The notes under the pieces: generated by a model | What the model saw: only the letters and a program-made list of their open reading frames with translations | What the model was told of the DNA's origin: nothing | Database searches by the model: none | Position numbers and translations under genes: made by a program | Assembly: GCF_001436555.1 (NCBI RefSeq) | Contig: NZ_AYZR01000009.1 | Location: forward strand, 233,593 to 297,592 | Direction of reading: 5' to 3' | Length of the DNA: 64,000 nt | DNA from: Lentilactobacillus senioris DSM 24302 = JCM 17472 | GTDB taxonomy: Bacteria; Bacillota; Bacilli; Lactobacillales; Lactobacillaceae | Part shown: positions 27,332 to 34,615 of the stretch, piece after piece | Numbering within the stretch: the stretch's first letter is position 1 | Layout of the letters: every line of letters begins with the position of its first letter

Positions 27332-27835
27332 ATGTCTAAAAAAAAGGATAAAAAAATCCATAAAACTTTAGTAGAACAAATTCTAGATAAAAATAAAATT
27401 AATTATCAACAAATTATTTTCCCTACCTATCAAAAAAACGATGTTGCTCAGTTAGATGTTTCCCATACCGGCTACGACGAAGGCCATATCTACAAAACTT
27501 TGGTCTTAACTGGTAAAACGACCGGCCCTGTTGTCGGTGTGGTGCCCATCAATACTCATTTGGACGAAAAAAAATTAGCCAAAGCATCTGGTAACAAAAA
27601 AGTGTCTATGGTGCCTTTAAAAGATCTCTTAAAAACCACCGGCTACGAACATGGTGCCAACACTCCAATTGGGATTTGGGAAAAATATAAATATCCCATT
27701 TACATCGATACCCGGGCCGAAGAACAGGGTGAAATCATCGTTTCTTCCGGTCAAATTGGCCGGTCAGTTCAACTCAATGCTACTGATATGAAAACCTTGG
27801 TTCACGGTACCTTCACTGACTTAGAGGAGAAATAG
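27332..27835 (+). CDS. ybaK: YbaK/EbsC-type aminoacyl-tRNA deacylase
   Basis: A 167-residue editing-domain protein of the YbaK family, which hydrolyses Cys-tRNA(Pro) made in error by prolyl-tRNA synthetase. The N-terminus is unusually Lys-rich (MSKKKDKKIHKT). Family features include KTLVLTGKTTGPVVGVVP, the conserved KLAKASGNKKVSM with its catalytic Lys, and GGISPIG-like GANTPIGIW. AGGAGG supports the ATG. Its last codons (TTAGAGGAGAAATAG) form the ribosome binding site of the next gene, so they are probably co-transcribed. Confidence 0.88.
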   Translation: MSKKKDKKIHKTLVEQILDKNKINYQQIIFPTYQKNDVAQLDVSHTGYDEGHIYKTLVLTGKTTGPVVGVVPINTHLDEKKLAKASGNKKVSMVPLKDLLKTTGYEHGANTPIGIWEKYKYPIYIDTRAEEQGEIIVSSGQIGRSVQLNATDMKTLVHGTFTDLEEK

Positions 27836-27837
27836 CT

Positions 27838-28599
27838 ATTAACCTTACCTTACTTGGACACAATGCAATAATAGTAGCTTTGAATCTGGTTATCATCCCA
27901 CTAGCCTTTACGGGGGCATTATCATGGTTAAATCGTCAGACCAAAAAAATACTGGTCACTTACTACGGTCCTAATAGTCAGGTCTGGTTGGGTGGCTTAG
28001 GTATCATGATTCATGAAGCTAGTCATTTAATAACCGCCCTTATCTTTCGTCATCAGATTGATGCCGTTAAGTTACTTCAGTTTCCTTCCGCCGACCAGCA
28101 AACTTTAGGTTACGTCCGCCACTCTTGGAACCAGCAAAGTAAATACCAACAGCTCGGTAATTTTTTCATCGGCTTAGCACCTGTAGTAGGCTGCTCATTA
28201 GCATTAGCTGGATTGGGCTTTTGGTTAGTTCCCAACTTAATGCACGGCTTGATGATCTGGGGGATAAACTTAAGTAGTGGCCAATTGGCGGCCAGCCCTG
28301 ATCTAAGAATCGATAAATGGTGGCACATCCTATTATTCATGATTTTAGCTACCAATATTAGCTGGGGCGGCTTTGATTTAAGTCCTGCTGATTTGCAAAA
28401 TACCGGTGCCGGAGCTTGGCTTTGGGGGACTGTTTTAGTAATCGGAACGTTAGTGTTGACCTTGATTAGCCCTCAAGGAATTTGGCTAGTTTGGCTAAAT
28501 TATTTAGGCTGGAGTTGGGCAATTTTGTTAGGCTTTGCCCTACTTTTATCCCTCTTCCTACAATTAATTTTAAGAATCGTAATCCGTTTTACTAAATAG
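27838..28599 (+). CDS. Membrane protein with HExxH motif (M50-like), probably with an ATT start
   Basis: A membrane protein of about 253 residues with five to six hydrophobic segments. The sequence GIMIHEASHLITALIF has the HExxH zinc-binding form inside a membrane segment, as in M50/site-2-type peptidases. I cannot find the usual third ligand motif with confidence, so activity is uncertain. The AGAGGAGA site at 27823-27830, inside the end of ybaK, is followed eight bases later by in-frame ATT at 27838. No ATG, GTG or TTG in any frame lies in the right window. The first standard in-frame start is TTG at 27880, without a ribosome binding site. I place the start at 27838 with caution. Confidence 0.68.
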   Translation: MNLTLLGHNAIIVALNLVIIPLAFTGALSWLNRQTKKILVTYYGPNSQVWLGGLGIMIHEASHLITALIFRHQIDAVKLLQFPSADQQTLGYVRHSWNQQSKYQQLGNFFIGLAPVVGCSLALAGLGFWLVPNLMHGLMIWGINLSSGQLAASPDLRIDKWWHILLFMILATNISWGGFDLSPADLQNTGAGAWLWGTVLVIGTLVLTLISPQGIWLVWLNYLGWSWAILLGFALLLSLFLQLILRIVIRFTK

Positions 28600-28632
28600 G
28601 TTTGACGAACCGATTCGCTTAATAATATACTG

Positions 28633-28670
28633 ATAACCTCGCACCAAACGAATTATGAAAATGAGGTTAT
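28633..28670 (+). promoter_or_regulatory. Inverted repeat masking the ribosome binding site of the DUF1097 gene
   Basis: ATAACCTC (28633-28640) and GAGGTTAT (28663-28670) form a perfect 8-bp stem with a 22-nt loop. The right arm is the ribosome binding site of the gene starting at 28676. In RNA this would hide the site until opened by temperature, ligand, protein or translation. Confidence 0.5.
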
Positions 28671-28675
28671 GAGTG

Positions 28676-29197
28676 ATGAAAATTCCTAAAGTAGTTTGGA
28701 TCGACGCCATCGGGGTGGGACTATTTACTACGGTGTACTGTTTAATTATGAGTGGGTTTAACTTATGGATGGGTTCCGCTGCTTTTATCGCAGTTTCGTA
28801 TTTTTTTGGAGCCGGCTTTCCTAAGGATAAAACCGGTAATATCTTGCTAAGCTTTGCCTTAGGAATTTTGTGGGGGCTATTAGCTCATTGGTTGCTGCTC
28901 AATGCCTGGTTAGCTCAGGTATGGCCATCTGCAATTATATTTGGCATCTTAACGTTTATTGTCTTATTTTTGCAGGGGACTATTTTGCCATTTACCATTG
29001 TTCCGGCTTGGCTAATTGCTTGGGGAACCACCATGCTGATTATTTCCAACCTAATGATTCATAATTGGCTAATCTTTAGCCTGCAATTATTTGCTTCCAT
29101 GGTTTTAGGAATCGTAGTAATTGGTTTTGCATCGGATTATTTTAAACGGTGGCTGCTAAATAAATCTAATAATAAAAAAGATAATCGCCCTAATTAA
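28676..29197 (+). CDS. DUF1097-like membrane protein
   Basis: A 173-residue protein with about five membrane helices and a basic, hydrophilic C-terminus (KRWLLNKSNNKKDNRPN). The pattern (short start, GAGFPKDKTGNILLSF loop between helices 2 and 3) resembles the DUF1097 family, whose function is unknown. The ATG at 28676 follows GAGG, which sits in a hairpin arm. The stop codon is inside the downstream terminator loop. Confidence 0.68.
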   Translation: MKIPKVVWIDAIGVGLFTTVYCLIMSGFNLWMGSAAFIAVSYFFGAGFPKDKTGNILLSFALGILWGLLAHWLLLNAWLAQVWPSAIIFGILTFIVLFLQGTILPFTIVPAWLIAWGTTMLIISNLMIHNWLIFSLQLFASMVLGIVVIGFASDYFKRWLLNKSNNKKDNRPN

Positions 29198-29216
29198 GGG
29201 TGGTTATCCTTTTTAT
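29175..29216. terminator. Bidirectional terminator, end of the nrd-suf operon and of the DUF1097 gene
   Basis: GATAATCGCCCT/AGGGTGGTTATC (one wobble) with T-runs in both directions. It is the only clear terminator I see for the seven-gene operon. Confidence 0.85.
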
Positions 29217-30622
29217 TATCCAATACTGCCATCCATTTGATATTTAATCAGCCGGTCTAGTTCCACGGCGTATTCCATGGGAAGTTGTTTGGTGAACGGC
29301 TCTAAAAAGCCCATCACAATTAATTGGGCGGCACTTTTTTCGTCTAATCCCCGACTCTGTAAATAATAAAGTTGCTCCGCCGAAATTTTAGATACGTGGG
29401 CTTCATGTTCAATCGTTCCGTCGTTGACATCGATATCATTAACCGGAAACGTGTCACTAGCACTTTGATCATCTAGCAAAATCGTATCACATTCCACGTG
29501 AGATTTAGCATGGTGCGCCTCCTTGGTAAATTTAATCAACCCACGATAGTCAGCTCGTCCCCCACCATGGCAAATTGCCTTGGAAACGATGCTACTACTA
29601 GTATTAGGAGCCAAATGAATCATTTTAGCACCGGTATCTTGGTGCATTGAATTTCCGGCAGCTGCAATCGATAACATCAACCCGGTCGCGTGTTCTCCCA
29701 CCAAATAAACACTGGGATATTTCATGGTAACCTTAGAGCCTAAATTACCGTCAATCCATTCCATCGTAGCTCCGGCTTCTGCTTGAGCGCGCTTGGTTTC
29801 TAAACTATAAACGTTAGTGGACCAATTTTGAATGGTGGTATAACGACAATAGCCTCCCGGCTTCACAAATACTTCCACTACCGCGGCATGCAAACTATCT
29901 TCGGAATAATTGGGCGCCGTGCATCCCTCAACGTAGTTTACACTCGCCCCCGCTTCCACAATAATTAACGTTCGTTCAAACTGACCAGTCCGACCAGCAT
30001 TGATGCGAAAATAACTTTGAATGGGAATATCAGCGTGAACGTTAGCAGGAACATACAAGAAAGTACCGCCCGACCACACAGCTGTATTTAATGCCGCAAA
30101 CTTATTATCGGTTGCCGCAATTAGTTGGCCAAAGTACTGCCGCACTAGTTCTGGATGTCGTTGAAGCGCCGTATCGGTATCCATAAATAAAATTCCCTGT
30201 TCCGCCAATTCCCGTTTTAAATTACTATAAACCGCTTCTGATTCATATTGCGCTCCCGAGCCCGCCAAATATTTACGTTCGGCTTCTGGCACCCCGATCA
30301 GTTCAAAGGTTTCCTTGATCTCATCCGGTACATCTTCCCAATCACGGGCAACGTGATCAGTAGCCCGCTGAAAATATTGAATCTGATCCAGGTTTAAATT
30401 AGATAAATCCGGGCCGTATTTAGGCATCGGCATTTGTAAATAGAGTTGGTACGCCTGTAGTCGTAAGTCTAACATCCATTGCGGTTCTTGCTTAACTGCC
30501 GAAATAGTTCTAATAGTTGCTTCATTAATCCCAGCCCCCGTAGAAAAAACCGGGGTAGTATCAGCCATAGGTCCCCGTTCATCGGTTAAATTTTGATCGT
30601 TTAGTTGTGATTGATCAGTCAT
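29216..30622 (-). CDS. sufB: Fe-S cluster assembly scaffold SufB
   Basis: A 468-residue SufB, the scaffold that builds Fe-S clusters with SufC and SufD. The beta-helix core includes VEGCTAPNYSEDSLHAAVVE, with its conserved Cys, and SKAICHGGGRADYRG. The C-terminal SADTFP-like block reads QSASDTFPVNDIDVNDG. The end YLQSRGLDEKSAAQLIVMGF is shared with SufD. The ATG at 30622 follows GGGAGG, overlapping the sufU end by eight bases. The frame runs 13 codons upstream into sufU. It is the last gene of the nrdDG-suf operon, a usual place for sufB in Firmicutes. Confidence 0.95.
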   Translation of the reverse strand: MTDQSQLNDQNLTDERGPMADTTPVFSTGAGINEATIRTISAVKQEPQWMLDLRLQAYQLYLQMPMPKYGPDLSNLNLDQIQYFQRATDHVARDWEDVPDEIKETFELIGVPEAERKYLAGSGAQYESEAVYSNLKRELAEQGILFMDTDTALQRHPELVRQYFGQLIAATDNKFAALNTAVWSGGTFLYVPANVHADIPIQSYFRINAGRTGQFERTLIIVEAGASVNYVEGCTAPNYSEDSLHAAVVEVFVKPGGYCRYTTIQNWSTNVYSLETKRAQAEAGATMEWIDGNLGSKVTMKYPSVYLVGEHATGLMLSIAAAGNSMHQDTGAKMIHLAPNTSSSIVSKAICHGGGRADYRGLIKFTKEAHHAKSHVECDTILLDDQSASDTFPVNDIDVNDGTIEHEAHVSKISAEQLYYLQSRGLDEKSAAQLIVMGFLEPFTKQLPMEYAVELDRLIKYQMDGSIG

Positions 30623-31058
30623 TTTCGGACCTCCCTTCTTGGATGCCAGTTTGAAGCGCATGCCAAGCTAAAGTACCACATCGCACCCGCGTAGGAAAAT
30701 TATGCAACGTTGCAAACGCCACTAGGTCTCCTAAGCTCTCGGTTGCGGTTGGTTGAGCCAGCACCAGTTTTTGAAAAGCGGTCCATACATCGGCAATCTC
30801 CATTACTGTTTTACCTTGCAATAGGCTCACCATCATACTGGCAGATGCCTTACTGATGATACAGCCATCTCCAGTAAAACTAATTTCAGCTAGCCGCTGA
30901 CCATCTCCATCCCATTTGCCGTAAACGGTTAAATCATCCCCACAGTCAGGATTTTTTAAATGGCATTTAAAATCATAATCAACTAATTCACTGAAGCCGA
31001 CCGGATAATTAGCGTGGGTTAAAATAATTTTTTGGTAGAGTTGTTCAATCTCATTCAT
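30615..31058 (-). CDS. sufU: SufU sulfur-transfer/scaffold protein
   Basis: A 147-residue IscU-like zinc protein that accepts sulfur from SufS. The three ligand motifs are present: NPDCGDD (near 38), GDGCIISKASASMM (near 65) and TRVRCGTLAWHAL (near 125). Together with the zinc-binding Asp they match SufU of Gram-positive bacteria. Its ATG overlaps the sufS stop by four bases and its end overlaps sufB, so translation is coupled. Confidence 0.94.
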   Translation of the reverse strand: MNEIEQLYQKIILTHANYPVGFSELVDYDFKCHLKNPDCGDDLTVYGKWDGDGQRLAEISFTGDGCIISKASASMMVSLLQGKTVMEIADVWTAFQKLVLAQPTATESLGDLVAFATLHNFPTRVRCGTLAWHALQTGIQEGRSEND

Positions 31059-32230
31059 AATAATAAGCCCTCCACTTGATCTAAAGCGGCTAAAAAGCGA
31101 TCCACTTCGGCGCTAGTGGTAGCCGCAGAAATACTGGCACGTACCACACTATCCGTTTGCAAAGCTTGCATTAACGGGGCCGCACACATTTGCCCGGCGC
31201 GCACTGCTACGTTGGCAGCGTCTAAAATCGTGGCTACATCGTGGGCGTGAATCTGTTTAAAATTAAAACTTACAGCCCCGTGGTGGTCACCAGCCACTTG
31301 CGAGCCATAAATTTGAATCGGAAAATGAGACTGCAGGCCCGCCATTAACCGGCGCATTAACTTTTGTTCGTGAGCTTGAATAGCAGTAAAACCTAAACGT
31401 TGCAAATAGTTAACCGCTGCTCCCAACCCTAGTACCCCCGCAATATTGGGGGTACCAGCTTCTAACCTTAACGGTAATGGCTGCCAAGTAGCGTCCTGTT
31501 GAGTCACCTCTTGAATCATCTCCCCGCCAAACCGCACTGGCCGAAGTTGTTCTAATAAGGATTGCCGACCGTATAATACCCCGATACCAGTCGGACCAAA
31601 CATTTTATGACCAGAAAAAGCTAAAAAGTCTGCTCCTAACGCCTGGACATCAATGGGTAAATGTCCCGCCACCTGAGCAGCGTCAGCCACTAAAATACCA
31701 CCATGTTGGTGGACCAATTCAGCCACTGGGGCTAACTCTAATTTGGTCCCTAAAACGTTGGAAACTAGGGTTAATGCCACAATTTTAGTATGATCTGTCA
31801 GCTGCTGTCTCAATTGCTTAATATCAATTTGGCCGTCAACGGTAACGTTTAAATACTTCAATTGCGCACCAGTTTGCTGAGCTACTTGCTGCCAGGGGAC
31901 CAGGTTAGAATGATGCTCCATTAAACTCACCATGATTTCATCTCCGGGCTGTAATACTTGCCGGGCGTATCCAGCTGCCACCATGTTTAAACTATCGGTG
32001 GTACCACTGGTAAAGACGATCTCTGCTGAATTAGTCGCATGAATAAAATTTTTAACTTGTTCCCTAACCGCTTCGTATTGACTAGTCACCTGGTGCGCTA
32101 AACCATACATCCCACGGTGAACGTTTACTTTTTGAAACTGGTAATAATTAGTCACGGTCGTTAACACTTCATCAGGCATCGGGGTGGTAGCCGCATTGTC
32201 TAAGTAAGCTACTGGTTGATAATTGGTCAT
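31055..32230 (-). CDS. sufS: Cysteine desulfurase SufS
   Basis: A 391-residue PLP enzyme (aminotransferase class V) that removes sulfur from cysteine and passes it to SufU. YLDNAATTPMP opens the protein, LMEHHSNLVPWQQ and the PLP-Lys in FSGHKMFGPTGIG follow, and the active-site Cys is in VRAGQMCAAPLM near residue 350. Its start overlaps the sufD stop by four bases. Confidence 0.95.
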   Translation of the reverse strand: MTNYQPVAYLDNAATTPMPDEVLTTVTNYYQFQKVNVHRGMYGLAHQVTSQYEAVREQVKNFIHATNSAEIVFTSGTTDSLNMVAAGYARQVLQPGDEIMVSLMEHHSNLVPWQQVAQQTGAQLKYLNVTVDGQIDIKQLRQQLTDHTKIVALTLVSNVLGTKLELAPVAELVHQHGGILVADAAQVAGHLPIDVQALGADFLAFSGHKMFGPTGIGVLYGRQSLLEQLRPVRFGGEMIQEVTQQDATWQPLPLRLEAGTPNIAGVLGLGAAVNYLQRLGFTAIQAHEQKLMRRLMAGLQSHFPIQIYGSQVAGDHHGAVSFNFKQIHAHDVATILDAANVAVRAGQMCAAPLMQALQTDSVVRASISAATTSAEVDRFLAALDQVEGLLL

Positions 32231-33267
32231 TTAACAACTCCCCCTTCTAATACTGGTTGCATAAAAGTGTTAATTAAAATTTGTTCAGCTAAGAATAGCG
32301 GTAATCCCCGACTTTGCAAATAGTATAATTGTTCTTCATCGTACTGCCCAATACTAGCAGCGTGGCCAGCTTGCACGTCATTTTCATCAATTAATAACAT
32401 CGGATTGGCACTTCCTAGCACCTCTGGACCAGCAGTTAATAGCCGATTTTCTTGGTCCGCATTAGCTCCGTGAGCACCGTGTTCAATTTGGCCTACACTA
32501 GTGAAGTTCATCTTAGCGTTATCAAATAACACCCCGCGCATTTTAATTCGACTAAAAGTGTGAGGCGCAAAATGTTGAATTTGGGTCTGTAAATTAAATT
32601 GATCATCTTGACGAGCTAAACTACCAGCATAAAAGTAACCACTGGCCCCGGGCTGCGCTAATTTAATTTTTAAATTGCCTAGTAACTTTCCCCGTAACCT
32701 AGGAATAACCGTCCAACTACACCTAGCAGATTGTTGCACCGCTAACTCACCTAACAGTAAATGGTTTCCTGATTGTTCAGCATGCCATTCAGTTCGACAG
32801 TCTAGTTGACCGGCCACTTCACCAGCAAATACGATGCTACTTTGTGGTGTCTCAGCAGTGAAATGAAAGTCAGTAGTAAGATTTAGTCGACTATTCGCGC
32901 CTATGTTGAGTAAGACAATCAATGGTGTAGCGGCTGAGTCGACATTAATTTTAAGCTGTAAAGGCTCGTTAAGTTCAACGTTGGCTGGCAAGGTAATTGC
33001 TAGCCCCTGCCAAGCTTTAACTAATTGATCGGCTACGAACTGATCTGGTTGGGTAGTCAACCTCGCTAATTGTTCTCTCTGCCAGTCCGTTAGGTTATGA
33101 CGCTGGATTTGCTTGATAGTTCCGCCCAACTGCGTAAATTTCGTCAAATTGGCTTCAGTCACATTCCAGTCCCAGCATAACGGCTCGGTCACTGCCCAAA
33201 TAAAATCAGCGGGATCATACTTAAAGCCCATCATTCGGGGGTAATTTTTCAGCGTTGAATTTTTCAA
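32227..33267 (-). CDS. sufD: SufD subunit of the SufBCD complex
   Basis: A 346-residue SufD, the beta-helix partner of SufB. Divergent in sequence, as is common for SufD, but with the family end block GANADQENRLLTAGPEV-like, LLIDENDVQAGHAASIGQYD and EEQLYYLQSRGL, which pairs with the C-terminus of SufB. It starts within the end of sufC (four-base overlap) and ends within sufS. Confidence 0.92.
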   Translation of the reverse strand: MKNSTLKNYPRMMGFKYDPADFIWAVTEPLCWDWNVTEANLTKFTQLGGTIKQIQRHNLTDWQREQLARLTTQPDQFVADQLVKAWQGLAITLPANVELNEPLQLKINVDSAATPLIVLLNIGANSRLNLTTDFHFTAETPQSSIVFAGEVAGQLDCRTEWHAEQSGNHLLLGELAVQQSARCSWTVIPRLRGKLLGNLKIKLAQPGASGYFYAGSLARQDDQFNLQTQIQHFAPHTFSRIKMRGVLFDNAKMNFTSVGQIEHGAHGANADQENRLLTAGPEVLGSANPMLLIDENDVQAGHAASIGQYDEEQLYYLQSRGLPLFLAEQILINTFMQPVLEGGVVK

Positions 33268-34016
33268 TGATTGTCACCAGCTTCTGCCAATTGAGAGTAG
33301 CCGGTCGCTTCTAATTGGGTGGCTAATTCCGGACCACCAGTTGCTACGATATGACCGTTCATCATGATGTGGACTACGTCCGGCACTACATAATTTAATA
33401 ATCGTTGGTAATGGGTCACCATCAACGCGCTGAAATTATCATCGCGCATTGCATTAATTCCCTTAGCCACAATTTTGAGAGCATCAATATCTAGCCCGGA
33501 ATCAATTTCATCTAAAATAGCTAAACTAGGCTTTAACATCATTAACTGCAAAATTTCATTACGCTTTTTCTCTCCACCAGAAAAGTCAGCATTGAGTCCC
33601 CGTTCAGCAACTTGCGGATCAATTTCTAAAAACTGTATGGTTTGTTTAAGCTTCTGTAAAAAGGGCAATACTGGTACTGCTTGGCCGTTATTTTGAGCGT
33701 TCAACGCCGCATGAATAAAATCAGCATTAGAAATTCCAGCAACCTCCATAGGATATTGCATCGCTAAAAAAACACCACGTTGGGCCCGTTCATCCACCGT
33801 TAATTGGGTAATATCTTCCCCATTAAAAATTAATTTACCGGCAGTAATTTCATAACGCGGATTGCCCATAATAGTCTCTGACAGCGTCGATTTACCGGTA
33901 CCATTCGGCCCCATTAGGGCGTGGACTTCTCCAGAGTTAATTTGGAGATTCACTCCCGTTAAAATCTCTTCCCCAGCAACTGCAACGTGCAAATCATCAA
34001 TGATTAAACTGCTCAT
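33264..34016 (-). CDS. sufC: SufC ATPase of the Fe-S assembly complex
   Basis: A 250-residue ABC-type ATPase that drives SufBCD. Walker A GPNGTGKST (near 35), the Q-loop region MAMQYP-like FLAMQYPMEVAG, signature FSGGEKKRNEI and Walker B LAILDEIDSGLD are intact, with the H-loop in VTHYQRLL. AAAGGAG overlaps the nrdG stop and lies only 11 bp from it, so sufC is transcribed with nrdDG rather than starting the suf cluster on its own. Confidence 0.95.
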   Translation of the reverse strand: MSSLIIDDLHVAVAGEEILTGVNLQINSGEVHALMGPNGTGKSTLSETIMGNPRYEITAGKLIFNGEDITQLTVDERAQRGVFLAMQYPMEVAGISNADFIHAALNAQNNGQAVPVLPFLQKLKQTIQFLEIDPQVAERGLNADFSGGEKKRNEILQLMMLKPSLAILDEIDSGLDIDALKIVAKGINAMRDDNFSALMVTHYQRLLNYVVPDVVHIMMNGHIVATGGPELATQLEATGYSQLAEAGDNH

Positions 34017-34027
34017 TTTAAACTCCT

Positions 34028-34615
34028 TTACCGAATTAATTTATCCCAGATCACCACTTGATCTTGTTGCAAGGACTTAGGGACGTCAATAATTCTTTGG
34101 TTACTACTGCCACGAAATTGTAAGGTCAAATCTTTCAAGTCTTCCATAAATCGGCCATCAACTAAAATATCTAGATAACTTAGTAGCTCCAATTTGTCGA
34201 TGGATTCTTGCATTAACTCATCCCATTTATATCCAGTCCACGACCAGATATCTTTATCATGGCCAAATTCCTTACGAATTCGTTTGCATAGTCGTAAGCT
34301 CACCTGTGTATTCAAAAAGGGCTCTCCCCCTAAGAGAGTTAAGCCCTGAACGTAGCTTTGACTGAGATCTGTGATAATTTGATCCTCTAATTCTTGTGTG
34401 TATGGCCGGCCATAATGAAAATTTTGTGCGGCTTTGTTGTAACAGCCTGGACAATTAAATAAACAACCAGAGACATATAAGCTACACCGAATCCCCTCAC
34501 CATCCACCATATTGAAGGGCTTGTAGTCAGCAATATAATTACGGCTCCGCTCTGCAGCTAACCATTGTTGTGGTTGCGGGTTGTTGGGAAGCCGTTTAGG
34601 ACTATTAGTCATCAT
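34028..34615 (-). CDS. nrdG: Anaerobic ribonucleotide reductase activating protein NrdG
   Basis: A 195-residue radical SAM enzyme that puts the glycyl radical on NrdD. The cluster motif CxxxCxxC appears as GCLFNCPGCYN near residue 52, followed by TLLGGEPFLN with the SAM-contacting GGE. The ATG at 34615 overlaps nrdD by 11 bases. Its [4Fe-4S] cluster makes it a client of the Suf system encoded directly downstream. Confidence 0.94.
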   Translation of the reverse strand: MMTNSPKRLPNNPQPQQWLAAERSRNYIADYKPFNMVDGEGIRCSLYVSGCLFNCPGCYNKAAQNFHYGRPYTQELEDQIITDLSQSYVQGLTLLGGEPFLNTQVSLRLCKRIRKEFGHDKDIWSWTGYKWDELMQESIDKLELLSYLDILVDGRFMEDLKDLTLQFRGSSNQRIIDVPKSLQQDQVVIWDKLIR

